Part shown: positions 55,068 to 63,025 of the stretch, in pieces
How positions within the stretch are numbered: the stretch's first letter is position 1
Layout: every line of letters begins with the position of its first letter
Assembly (NCBI GenBank): GCA_035525455.1
Contig: DATLEF010000050.1
Span: 1-64,000 of the forward strand
Direction of reading: 5' to 3'
Source: JAQGMV01 sp035525455
GTDB taxonomy: Bacteria > Pseudomonadota > Gammaproteobacteria > Burkholderiales > SG8-41
DNA: 64,000 nucleotides
Notes under the pieces: generated by a model
Told to the model about the DNA's origin: nothing
Database searches by the model: none
Seen by the model: only the letters and a program-made list of their open reading frames with translations
Translations under genes and position numbers: made by a program

Positions 55068-56060
55068 TTAAAGTATCAGCGTCCCTATCCACCACGCGAT
55101 TGCAGCAACGGCGGCTGACCCGGGAATCGTAAGTATCCACGCCCAGACGATACCGCCTGCGACACCCCAGCGCACCGCGGAGACGTTGCGCACTGCACCC
55201 ACACCGATGATCGCACCGGTGATCGTATGCGTGGTGGATACGGGAATCCCGAATGCAGTGGCGAGAAAAAGCGTGATCGCACCGCCGGTTTCAGCGCAGA
55301 AGCCGCCCACCGGTTTGAGCTTGGTGATGCGCTGCCCCATCGTCCTGACGATACGCCAGCCGCCGAAGAGCGTCCCGAAAGCTATGGTGATATAGCACGC
55401 GATGATCACCCAGCCCGGGACTGCGCTCTTGGTGGTCGAATAACCAGCCGTAATCAGCAGCAACCAGATGATGCCAGCGGTCTTTTGCGCATCGTTGCCG
55501 CCATGACCCAGGCTGTACAGCGAAGCCGACAGCAGCTGAAGGCGTCTGAACCACGCGTCGATCCGCCGCGGCGTCGACCGCACGAAAACCCACGACACGC
55601 CGATCATCAGAAGTGCCGCGAGCGTCATGCCCAGGAGCGGCGCGACGAAAATGAAAACGATGATCTTGAAGAGCCCGCTCGTGATGAGCGAGCTCACGCC
55701 GACCTTTGCCACAGCCGCGCCCACGAGCCCGCCGATCAACGCGTGCGAGGAGCTCGAAGGGATGCCGTAGAGCCAAGTGATCACATTCCACGCGATCGCA
55801 CCGATCAGCGCTCCGAAAATGACGTAATGATCGACTATGGACGGATCGACGATGCCTTTACCGATCGTGGAAGCGACTTTGGTCTGGAACAAGAAGTAGG
55901 CGATGAAGTTGAATGCCGCGGCCCACGCGACTGCCCACACCGGCCTCAGCACGCCGGTCGAGACGATGGTTGCGATCGAGTTTGCCGCGTCGTGAAATCC
56001 ATTCATGAAGTCGAACGCAAGCGCGACGACGATCAGGAATATGAGTACTTCGAAGGACAT
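55068..56060 (-). CDS. pit: Low-affinity inorganic phosphate transporter (Pit)
   Basis: A 330-aa polytopic membrane protein of the PiT family with about ten membrane segments. Two copies of the PiT signature are present: NGFHDAANSIATIVSTGVL near residue 20 and a second GIPVSTTHTITGAIIGVG near 270. It should import metal-phosphate with protons. It follows the DUF47 gene by 33 bp in the same direction, the usual pairing. Confidence 0.95.
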   Translation of the reverse strand: MSFEVLIFLIVVALAFDFMNGFHDAANSIATIVSTGVLRPVWAVAWAAAFNFIAYFLFQTKVASTIGKGIVDPSIVDHYVIFGALIGAIAWNVITWLYGIPSSSSHALIGGLVGAAVAKVGVSSLITSGLFKIIVFIFVAPLLGMTLAALLMIGVSWVFVRSTPRRIDAWFRRLQLLSASLYSLGHGGNDAQKTAGIIWLLLITAGYSTTKSAVPGWVIIACYITIAFGTLFGGWRIVRTMGQRITKLKPVGGFCAETGGAITLFLATAFGIPVSTTHTITGAIIGVGAVRNVSAVRWGVAGGIVWAWILTIPGSAAVAAIAWWIGTLIL

Positions 56061-56093
56061 GCTCGCTCGTTTAGTGGCAGCTGAGATTGACGC

Positions 56094-56720
56094 TCAGGAG
56101 TTTTCGAGGACGATGCCCTGCAGAACGTTGGCAACGTCTTCGCAGCGGTCGGTGACCGTCTCGAGCATCTCGTATACCGACCGCATTTTCATGACCTGCT
56201 TCACGTCGGGCTCGTCGCGAAAGAGCTTGGCCATCGCCGAGCGCATGACGTGATCGGCCTCGGATTCGAAGCGGTCGATGTCCTGACACACGATCATGAT
56301 CGCCTTGGCATTGTCCATGTTCGAGAGCATGCCGACGGCGACTTTCACCTTTTCCACGCAGGCAACGCAGAGCTCCGCGAGCCGCCTCGCTTCGGGCGTG
56401 ATCGAACGCACGTCGTAGGCATAGATCGATTGTGAGGTGTCTTCGATCACATCGAGGATGTCGTCCATCTTGCTCACCAGCTGATGGATGTCGTCGCGGT
56501 CGATCGGCGTGATGAACGTGCGGTGCAAGAGCTCGATTGCGGCGAGCGCGATCTTGTCGCCGCGCTTCTCGATCGATTCGATGTTGTAGGCGCGGCGCTC
56601 GATGTCATCGCCGCTAGAGATCAGTTGCGAGAGCTCGCGCGCGCCCTGCACGAGCTGGTCGGCGAGATCGTTGAACAGCTCGAAGAAGCGGCCTTCGCGC
56701 GGCATGAGTCGGCCGAACAT
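56094..56720 (-). CDS. DUF47 / PhoU-like phosphate transport regulator
   Basis: A 208-aa all-helical protein of the DUF47 (PhoU-like) family. It starts MFGRLMPREGRFFELFNDLA, with a Shine-Dalgarno GGGAGA. D/E-rich helix motifs such as FITPIDRDDIHQLVSKMDDILDV near residue 75 are the PhoU metal-binding type. It is found with Pit transporters and thought to modulate them. It is the first gene of the pair. Confidence 0.93.
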   Translation of the reverse strand: MFGRLMPREGRFFELFNDLADQLVQGARELSQLISSGDDIERRAYNIESIEKRGDKIALAAIELLHRTFITPIDRDDIHQLVSKMDDILDVIEDTSQSIYAYDVRSITPEARRLAELCVACVEKVKVAVGMLSNMDNAKAIMIVCQDIDRFESEADHVMRSAMAKLFRDEPDVKQVMKMRSVYEMLETVTDRCEDVANVLQGIVLENS

Positions 56721-56965
56721 GAATGGTCTCCCGGATTGTGCGCGGCACGCGCCGCCGAAGATAAGGCGGAAGGCATTCTAGCGGTTTCCGCCGGAGCGTA
56801 CGTGCCAGTCTCATCTATCTCACTCCGCTCTTCGCTGTCGTGCTCGAGCTCGCATTGTTGCCGTCGTCCGTTCGAAGCTGAGCTTGTTCGGCATGGTTAT
56901 CACGGCGCTCGGTGTGGCTCGTCGCAGGGCGTGGAAACCACTTGCTGACATCATTTCAGGCACGC
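56721..56965. other. Intergenic stretch without a supported gene
   Basis: The gap between the DUF47 start and the SWIB terminator. A TAGAAT -10-like hexamer on the minus strand (plus-strand 56775-56780) may belong to the DUF47 promoter, though no clear -35 is seen. Short frames on both strands have no Shine-Dalgarno or recognisable content. Confidence 0.4.
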
Positions 56966-57010
56966 AAATAACAAACGGCCGGCTGCCGCATGTCGAGCGG
57001 CGCCGGCCGT
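56966..57010 (-). terminator. Rho-independent terminator after the SWIB gene
   Basis: On the minus strand a long GC stem (ACGGCCGGC... paired with ...GCCGGCCGT, with internal GCCGC/GCGGC) is followed by TTTGTTATTT. It lies about 20 bp past the SWIB stop codon. Confidence 0.8.
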
Positions 57011-57027
57011 CCAGGAAATCGGGTCGA

Positions 57028-57339
57028 TTACTTGAGGTGTTTGTTGACGTGCTTCGTCATTTCAAACATCGAGACTTGTTTCTTGCCCCCGAAAACGTCG
57101 CGCAGTTTTTCGTCCGCGTTGATCATGCGTCTGTTCTTGCTGTCCTGCAGGTTGTTTTTCTTGATGTAGTTCCAGATCTTCTTGGTAACTTCGGTACGCG
57201 GCTGCGGGCTGCTGCCGATTACCGCAGAAAGTGATGCGTCAGGTTGCATCGCCTTCATGAATGCCGCGTTGGGTTTACGCTTAGTCGCGGTTTTTTTCTT
57301 TGCCGGAGCTTTCTTGCTAGCCTTTTTCTTTGCAGCCAT
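57028..57339 (-). CDS. SWIB/MDM2-domain protein with lysine-rich tail
   Basis: A 103-aa protein. Residues 1-25 are a Lys/Ala-rich histone-H1-like tail (AAKKKASKKAPAKKK). Residues about 28-102 form a SWIB domain (LSAVIGSSPQPRTEVTKKIW, MINADEKLRDVFG, MFEMTKHVNKHL). SWIB domains are known from eukaryotic chromatin remodellers and from some bacteria such as chlamydiae, where related fusions are thought to bind DNA. The ATG at 57337-57339 follows a GGGAGAC Shine-Dalgarno. The promoter and terminator are both visible, so it is monocistronic. Confidence 0.92.
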   Translation of the reverse strand: MAAKKKASKKAPAKKKTATKRKPNAAFMKAMQPDASLSAVIGSSPQPRTEVTKKIWNYIKKNNLQDSKNRRMINADEKLRDVFGGKKQVSMFEMTKHVNKHLK

Positions 57340-57607
57340 TCGGTGTCTCCCGTTTGTCGTAATGCTCGGTTGGATGTCGTGGCCCTTGCCGCGAGTAGCG
57401 CAGCACGGTGACGAGAGAATGCCGAGGGAAAACGCTGTTGTCAATCATTCCCGCAGGAGGGAGAACGCCTCTCGTTCGCGGTGGCGCGCTCGAACGAAAC
57501 ACCGACCTTTCAACGCGTCGTAAAACCCGTCGGCAACGGACGACATTGGCGCAAGAATTGCGGTGCTTCGAACTGGCGGTGAATGCGCCCGCGACGACGT
57601 GAGTGCG
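57340..57607. other. Intergenic stretch upstream of the SWIB gene
   Basis: 268 bp between the SWIB start and the msrA 3' end. Apart from the SWIB promoter I see no gene, RNA or terminator. Short frames here lack start signals. Confidence 0.4.
57416..57444 (-). promoter_or_regulatory. Candidate sigma-70 promoter of the SWIB gene
   Basis: A perfect TTGACA (plus-strand 57439-57444) with a 17-bp spacer to CATTCT (57416-57421), about 77 bp before the ATG. The -35 is exact, the -10 weak. Confidence 0.55.
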
Positions 57608-58180
57608 CTAGCCTTTTGTCTGCCCGCCTCGTTTGAGCTTGTCGACGAAATGCTTCCGAAACTTGGCCACCTTCGGAGCGACGACGACCTGGCAATACGG
57701 CTGAGAAGGATTACGGGCGTAGTACTCCTGGTGATAGCCTTCGGCGACATGGAACGCTGATGCGGGCTGGATCTCGGTCACGATCGGGTCGCGGTACAGC
57801 TTCGCGCGCGAGATGTTAGTGAGGACCTCTTCGGCAACGGCCTTCTGTTCCGGCGTATGGTAGAAAATCGCCGAGCGGTACTGCGTGCCGGCGTCGTTCC
57901 CCTGCCGATTGAGCGTGGTGGGATCATGAATCACGAAGAAGACCTGCAGAATGTCCTGGAACGACACCACTTCAGGGTCGAAGGTGATCTGCACGACTTC
58001 CGCGTGACCGGTGTCGCCGCCGCAGGCCGCCTCGTACGATGGATGCGCGGTGTGGCCGCCCATGTAACCCGACTCCACCGAGATGACACCCGTCAAATCG
58101 TCGTACACCGCCTCGAGACACCAGAAACAACCACCCGCAAGCGTGGCCATCTCTTGATTTCGTGCGTTGCCGGTCTGCAT
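57608..58180 (-). CDS. msrA: Peptide-methionine (S)-S-oxide reductase MsrA, cytoplasmic
   Basis: A 190-aa repair enzyme for oxidised Met. The catalytic motif GCFWC is at residues 17-21, with GYMGGHTAHPSYEAAC, the TGHAEVVQITFDP region, and YHQEYYARNP near 160. No signal peptide is present. The ATG at 58178-58180 has an AAAAGGAG Shine-Dalgarno. A second, exported copy lies at 61081. Confidence 0.97.
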   Translation of the reverse strand: MQTGNARNQEMATLAGGCFWCLEAVYDDLTGVISVESGYMGGHTAHPSYEAACGGDTGHAEVVQITFDPEVVSFQDILQVFFVIHDPTTLNRQGNDAGTQYRSAIFYHTPEQKAVAEEVLTNISRAKLYRDPIVTEIQPASAFHVAEGYHQEYYARNPSQPYCQVVVAPKVAKFRKHFVDKLKRGGQTKG

Positions 58181-58246
58181 GTGCACTCCTTTTCGATCAT
58201 CGATTCAGCGCGTTAGTCTGCGTCGCTGCAAGTTCCTGACGCTCGC

Positions 58247-59068
58247 TCATGCGGCGGCCGGGAAAAGCGGTTTGAACCACGCTGGCGCCGCCGGCCGGTT
58301 CGGCTCGGCCTTCATCGTACGGGAGCGGGCCCTCCATGACCCCAGGATGATGCGTTCGGCCGCGCCGAGCTCACCGTACCGCTCGACGACCGCGCGCATG
58401 CGGGCGACGAATTCATCGTATCCGAGCACATTGAATGCGACATTGGGGCCGCATTGCGCGCAAAGCGCGCTAAAAGCGCGTGCAACGTGCGTGTCGCGCG
58501 TGGCCCTGACGCACGCGAAAGCAGCACGCCACGCGGTCACAAAGCCCAGACGGTGCGCGCGCGGTTGGAGGTCGTAAGCCGATCTAAAATGGGCAAAGGA
58601 AAGCGCTTCCTCGTGTGCGTAGCGACGCGCCATGTCACGCAGCCGACGGTCATCCGACCAGCGCGCGAGGCAGCGGTAGAAAACCCCGCTTTGCGCGGCA
58701 GCCACGCACCGCGCCAGCACTTCGTGCGCAGCGGTCGGGCCGGCGGCGCCGCGGCGCGATGCCAGCGCGTCATATTCCTCGCGCACTGCGGTCCAGTCGA
58801 GCTCGGGCCACGTGTTTTCGACGAATTCGCGCAGCTCGCGGGCGCGGGCGAGCTTGCGCGGCAGCCATTCGGTTTCGATCCACGCACAGAAGACCGCATT
58901 GCCGCGGAAGCAGTTCAGCAGGCGCTGCGCGTGCGGGGCGGCATCGGCTTCGAGCAGCGTGGCGGCGGCGATGCTGTAGAAAAGAGGGCCGTTGGCGCGT
59001 ACCAGAACGAGTTGGACCGGACGCGCAGTGTGGCCACGGGTCGATTGCTGCAGCGCTTTTGCTTCCAT
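58247..59068 (-). CDS. Unknown alpha-helical protein, possibly ferritin-like
   Basis: A 273-aa protein with no family I can name firmly. It is predicted almost all helical and rich in Ala, Arg and Glu. Helices near residues 60-90 (FCAWIETEWLPRKLAR), 125-150 and 160-180 (ARRYAHEEALSFAHF) contain spaced Glu and His residues that could form a di-metal site as in ferritin-like proteins. That reading is tentative. The ATG at 59066-59068 has an AAGGAGG Shine-Dalgarno. It is divergent, across 150 bp, from an HTH regulator that may control it. Confidence 0.65.
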   Translation of the reverse strand: MEAKALQQSTRGHTARPVQLVLVRANGPLFYSIAAATLLEADAAPHAQRLLNCFRGNAVFCAWIETEWLPRKLARARELREFVENTWPELDWTAVREEYDALASRRGAAGPTAAHEVLARCVAAAQSGVFYRCLARWSDDRRLRDMARRYAHEEALSFAHFRSAYDLQPRAHRLGFVTAWRAAFACVRATRDTHVARAFSALCAQCGPNVAFNVLGYDEFVARMRAVVERYGELGAAERIILGSWRARSRTMKAEPNRPAAPAWFKPLFPAAA

Positions 59069-59155
59069 GACGGCCTCCTTGGGTTGAGGGACGGTGCGAT
59101 GCGGTGGAGGCATATTCGCCCGCATCAGGACCTATTACACGTTTTATCGGGTAGG

Positions 59156-59183
59156 TTGCAGCCGGTATCGCCGGAGGTATTAT
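59156..59183 (+). promoter_or_regulatory. Candidate promoter of the HTH regulator gene
   Basis: TTGCAG (59156-59161) and TATTAT (59178-59183) with a 16-bp spacer lie 36 bp upstream of the ATG at 59219. Confidence 0.5.
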
Positions 59184-59218
59184 TTAACGCCACTTCGACC
59201 CGGAAACGGGAGGTTGCC

Positions 59219-59995
59219 ATGGCGCAGACGGCGGCATTGATTGACGCGCTCAAGCGCGAGCTCAAGGCGCGCGGCATCACGTATGCGCACCTCGCGCCTG
59301 CGCTCAAGCTGAGCGAAGCCAGCGTCAAGCGCATGTTTTCACGGTGCGATTTCACCTTGAAGCGGCTCGACGAGATCTGCCGCCACGCCCGCATCGAGTT
59401 TTCGGACCTGACTCGCGCGCTCGCACGCAAGGAAGCGCTCATCTCGCAGCTTACGCCCGAGCAGGAAAAAGAGATCGTCGCCGACAAGAAGCTGTTTCTG
59501 GTGGCGGTCTGCGCGCTGAACCACGTCACGTTCGATCAGATCGTCGAACGCTATGATGTGAGCGCGCCCGAGTGCGTGCGCCTCCTGACGCGGCTCGACC
59601 GCCTGAAATTCATCGAGCTGCAGCCTGGCAACCGCATTCGCCTGCTCATATCGCGGACATTTGCGTGGCTGCCGAATGGCCCGATACAGCGGTTCTTCAA
59701 TGACCAGGCGCATAACGAATTCTTCGACTCGCGCTTCGACCGCAGCAACGAGTTCATGCTGGTGGTGAATGGCATGCTGTCGAAGGCATCGAGTGCGGTG
59801 ATGGTGGACCGATTGAAGCGCGTGGCACGGGAGTTTTCAGAGCTGCACAACGACGACGTGCGCCTGCCGCTCGAGCAGCGTTCGGCGATGAGCGTACTGG
59901 TCGCGCTCCGGCACTGGGAGCTGGCGGCGTTCGCGGAGCTCCGCCGTCAGCCGCAAATCGCGCGTACTGTCAGGCCTCGAGGTGGTAGCGCGTGA
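59219..59995 (+). CDS. XRE-type HTH transcriptional regulator
   Basis: A 258-aa regulator. The N-terminal lambda-repressor-like HTH (about residues 5-65: GITYAHLAPALKLSEASVKRMF) is followed by a linker and a C-terminal domain of about 180 residues with no obvious ligand motif (a winged-helix-like stretch QIVERYDVSAPECVRLLTRLDRLKFIEL at about 100-130). The ATG at 59219 follows GGGAGG. The open frame continues far upstream, antisense to the neighbour, and was trimmed. Its 3' end overlaps fbp by 26 bp. Confidence 0.85.
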   Translation: MAQTAALIDALKRELKARGITYAHLAPALKLSEASVKRMFSRCDFTLKRLDEICRHARIEFSDLTRALARKEALISQLTPEQEKEIVADKKLFLVAVCALNHVTFDQIVERYDVSAPECVRLLTRLDRLKFIELQPGNRIRLLISRTFAWLPNGPIQRFFNDQAHNEFFDSRFDRSNEFMLVVNGMLSKASSAVMVDRLKRVAREFSELHNDDVRLPLEQRSAMSVLVALRHWELAAFAELRRQPQIARTVRPRGGSA

Positions 59996-60968
59996 CGCGC
60001 TCGACTTCGTTCTTGGAGCCCAGGACCACACCCACCCGCTGGTGCAGCGCGGTGGGCTGTATATCGAGTATGCGCTGACGCCCATCGGTCGCGGCGCCTC
60101 CCGCCTGCTCAACGATGAAAGACATGGGGTTGGCTTCGTACATCATGCGCAGCCGGCCTTCTGTGTGCTTGGCGTCCTTGGGATACATGAATATGCCGCC
60201 GCGGGAAAGTATGCGGTAGACGTCGGCGACCATGGAGGCGACCCAGCGCATGTTGAAATCCTTGTCGCGAGTACCGGTTTTCCCCGCCAGGCATTCGTCG
60301 ATATAGCGCTTGATCGGCGGTTCCCAGTTGCGCGCATTCGATGCGTTGATTGCGAATTCCTGGGTGTCTTCCGGTATGAGGATGCGCTCGTCCGTCAGCA
60401 CCCACTGGCCGACCTCGCGATCGAGCGTGAAGCCCACGACGCCGTTGCCCACGGTCAGCACGAGTATGGTGGCGGCGCCGTACACGGCAAAACCCGCCGC
60501 AACCTGTTTGGAACCGGGCTGGAGAAACGCTTGTGTGTCAAAAGCGCTGCAGCTGTTCGGGCAGCGCAGCACCGAGAATATCGTGCCCACCGAAATATTG
60601 ACGTCCAGGTTCGAGGAGCCGTCCAGCGGATCGTAGAGCAGCAGGAACTCCCCTTTCGGGTAGCGATTCGGAATTTGATAAGGCTCCGCCATTTCCTCGG
60701 ACACCATGGCGGCGAGCTGTCCGCCCCACTCGTTCGCTTCGACCAGCACTTCGTTCGCGATCACATCGAGCTTTTTCTGCGCTTCGCCTTGTACATTGTC
60801 GAGACCCACCGCATCGCCGATGCCCGCAAGCGGGCCTTTGCTCACCACGTGGCTGATCGCTTTGCACGCGCGCGCGATCACTTCGATCAGGAGCCGCAGC
60901 TCGGGGGAGACTTTGCCGTAATGGCGCTGCTGCTCGATCAGGTATTGGGTGAGTGTGACCCGCCGCAT
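59970..60968 (-). CDS. fbp: Fructose-1,6-bisphosphatase class I
   Basis: A 332-aa gluconeogenic phosphatase. The metal-binding signature YDPLDGSSNLDVNISVGTIF is near residue 115. Early EEMAE metal ligands and the substrate motif NMRWVASMVADVYRIL, then GGIFMYP and a C-terminal KNEVERV, are typical. The start is the ATG at 60966-60968 with a GGAGGA Shine-Dalgarno. A longer frame upstream is not supported. Confidence 0.97.
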   Translation of the reverse strand: MRRVTLTQYLIEQQRHYGKVSPELRLLIEVIARACKAISHVVSKGPLAGIGDAVGLDNVQGEAQKKLDVIANEVLVEANEWGGQLAAMVSEEMAEPYQIPNRYPKGEFLLLYDPLDGSSNLDVNISVGTIFSVLRCPNSCSAFDTQAFLQPGSKQVAAGFAVYGAATILVLTVGNGVVGFTLDREVGQWVLTDERILIPEDTQEFAINASNARNWEPPIKRYIDECLAGKTGTRDKDFNMRWVASMVADVYRILSRGGIFMYPKDAKHTEGRLRMMYEANPMSFIVEQAGGAATDGRQRILDIQPTALHQRVGVVLGSKNEVERVTRYHLEA

Positions 60969-61080
60969 GCATCCTCCGTTGGGGCTTGAATTTGCCCGGA
61001 AATTATCCGCTATACTCGTGTAAGTTGCACCCGCCGCGCTCGACCAAGCTGCACCGAAACGTCTTCCACGGAGCCCCCAC

Positions 61081-61704
61081 ATGGACCGACTCAAGCGATG
61101 GCTTTGGATCGCACTCGTGTGCTCGTCCGCTTTCAACGCGAGCGCGTATGCACAGTCAAAACCGGCCGCACAATCCGCGCCCGCCAAGGCAACGTTCGCC
61201 GGCGGATGCTTCTGGTGCATGGAGGAAGCGTACGAGAAGCTGCCCGGCGTGATATCGGCGGTGTCCGGCTATATGGGCGGCCGGACCAAGAATCCGACGT
61301 ACGAACAGGTTTCGACCGGCAGCAGCGGCCACGCCGAGATCGTGCAGGTCCAGTACGATCCGAGCAAGATCACCTACGAAAAATTGGTGGAAGCGTTCTG
61401 GCGTAACGTCGATCCGACGCAGCGCGACGGGCAGTTCTGCGACCACGGTTCGCAATACCGCAGCGCGATCTTCTACCACGGCGAAGAACAGAAAAAAGCG
61501 GCGGACGCATCCCGGGCGGCGCTCGAAAAGAGCAAGCCTTTCAAAGGCGAGATCGTGACCCAGATCGTGCCTGCGGCCGAGTTCTATCCGGCCGAGGAGT
61601 ACCACCAGGATTACTATAAGAAGAATCCGGTTCGATACAAGGTGTACAAGACCGGTTGCGGCCGGGAAGCGCGGCTGCAGGCCGTCTGGGGCCGCCGCGA
61701 ATAA
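61081..61704 (+). CDS. msrA: Peptide-methionine (S)-S-oxide reductase MsrA, exported
   Basis: A 207-aa MsrA preceded by a signal peptide (hydrophobic stretch about residues 7-20, AYAQ cleavage near 24). The catalytic GCFWC is at 42-46, with GYMGGRTKNPTYEQV, DHGSQYRSAIFYH and YHQDYYKKNP following. A C-terminal Cys in KTGCGREARL can act as resolving thiol. It should repair periplasmic proteins. It differs enough from the cytoplasmic copy at 57608 to be an old paralogue. Confidence 0.95.
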   Translation: MDRLKRWLWIALVCSSAFNASAYAQSKPAAQSAPAKATFAGGCFWCMEEAYEKLPGVISAVSGYMGGRTKNPTYEQVSTGSSGHAEIVQVQYDPSKITYEKLVEAFWRNVDPTQRDGQFCDHGSQYRSAIFYHGEEQKKAADASRAALEKSKPFKGEIVTQIVPAAEFYPAEEYHQDYYKKNPVRYKVYKTGCGREARLQAVWGRRE

Positions 61705-61710
61705 GGAAGG

Positions 61711-62910
61711 CTACGTGATCGTCACCCGCGCAAACTTGCGTTTGCCGACCTGAAGCACGACCTGCTCGCCTGTTTTGAGCAGGCGTGATTTGTCGTTCAT
61801 TTTTTCGCCGTTCAGCTTAACGCCCCCCTGCTCGAGCAGGCGCAGTGCTTCCGAGGTGCTCGCAGTGAGGCCCGCCTGCTTGAGCACCTGTGCGATGGCG
61901 ATACCGCCGCCGTCCGAATGGAGGCTCACGTCGGGCATGTCCTGCGGCACGCCTCCCTGACGAAATCGCGCCTCGAAATCTGCGAGCGCCGCCTGTGCCG
62001 CCGCCGATCCGTGAAAGCGCTCGACAATTTCCTGCGCAAACGCGACTTTGATGTCGCGCGGATTGCGGCCCTTGGCCACCTCCTGCTTCCACTGGCGAAC
62101 CGCCGCAAGCGGCACGAAGGACAGGAGCTCGATGTAGCGCCACATGATCTCGTCCGAGATCGACATGAGCTTGCCGAAGATCTCGGTAGCCGGTTCGTCG
62201 ATACCGACGTAATTGCCGAGCGACTTCGACATCTTGTTGACGCCGTCCAGCCCTTCCAGGAGCGGCATCGTCAATATCGCCTGCGGTTTCTGGCCGAAAT
62301 GCTTCTGGAGCTCACGGCCCATCAGCAGATTGAACTTCTGGTCGGTGCCGCCCAGCTCGATGTCGGCGCGCAACGCCACTGAATCGTAGCCCTGCACCAG
62401 CGGATACAGAAATTCGTGGATCGCGATCGGTTGCTTGCCCTGATAGCGCTTCGAAAAATCGTCGCGCTCGAGCATCCGCGCGACGGTATGCGTGGCAGCG
62501 AGCTTGATCATGTCAGCCGCCGCGAGCTTGTCCATCCAGCTTGAATTGAAAACGACTTCGGTCCGGGTGCGATCGAGGATCTTGAACACCTGCTTCGTAT
62601 AAGTCTCGGCGTTGCGCGCAACCTCTTCGCGCGTAAGCGGCGGCCGCGTCGTGTTTTTGCCCGTCGGGTCGCCGATCATCCCCGTGAAATCCCCGATCAG
62701 GAAAAGGACGTGATGGCCCAGATCCTGGAGCTGGCGCAGCTTGTTGATGAGCACGGTGTGCCCGAGGTGCAGATCCGGCGCCGTGGGGTCGAAGCCGGCC
62801 TTGACGCGAAGCGGCCCGCCAGAGGCCAGACGCTCGAGCAATTCCGACTCGACGAGGAGCTCCTCGCATCCGCGCTTTATGACGTCGAGCTGCTCGTTCA
62901 AGGGTGCCAT
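61711..62910 (-). CDS. tyrS: Tyrosyl-tRNA synthetase
   Basis: A 399-aa class I synthetase. The HIGH-type motif is HLGHT in PDLHLGHTVLINKLRQ near residue 40. KMSKSLGN near 230 is the second signature. A C-terminal S4 RNA-binding domain ends the protein. I used the ATG at 62908-62910 and not an upstream TTG. It is divergent from the M23 peptidase at 63026, a pairing seen in many betaproteobacteria. Confidence 0.97.
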   Translation of the reverse strand: MAPLNEQLDVIKRGCEELLVESELLERLASGGPLRVKAGFDPTAPDLHLGHTVLINKLRQLQDLGHHVLFLIGDFTGMIGDPTGKNTTRPPLTREEVARNAETYTKQVFKILDRTRTEVVFNSSWMDKLAAADMIKLAATHTVARMLERDDFSKRYQGKQPIAIHEFLYPLVQGYDSVALRADIELGGTDQKFNLLMGRELQKHFGQKPQAILTMPLLEGLDGVNKMSKSLGNYVGIDEPATEIFGKLMSISDEIMWRYIELLSFVPLAAVRQWKQEVAKGRNPRDIKVAFAQEIVERFHGSAAAQAALADFEARFRQGGVPQDMPDVSLHSDGGGIAIAQVLKQAGLTASTSEALRLLEQGGVKLNGEKMNDKSRLLKTGEQVVLQVGKRKFARVTIT

Positions 62911-63025
62911 GCTGGGGCGATTTTCATTATCCGGAAGCGACAATTTGTTGTTTGCCGGCGACAAATCTTCTGTTAAGCTTTGCCGCGCTGGTCAGTACCT
63001 AGAACGCAAAATATGTAGGAAAATC

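Noticed and set aside
58454..59218. N-terminal extension of the HTH regulator (513 codons in all)
   Set aside because: The extension runs antisense through the neighbouring gene. The ATG at 59219 has its own Shine-Dalgarno and promoter.
60969..61220. N-terminal extension of fbp
   Set aside because: The family start and GGAGGA Shine-Dalgarno place the ATG at 60966-60968; the upstream residues are low-complexity.
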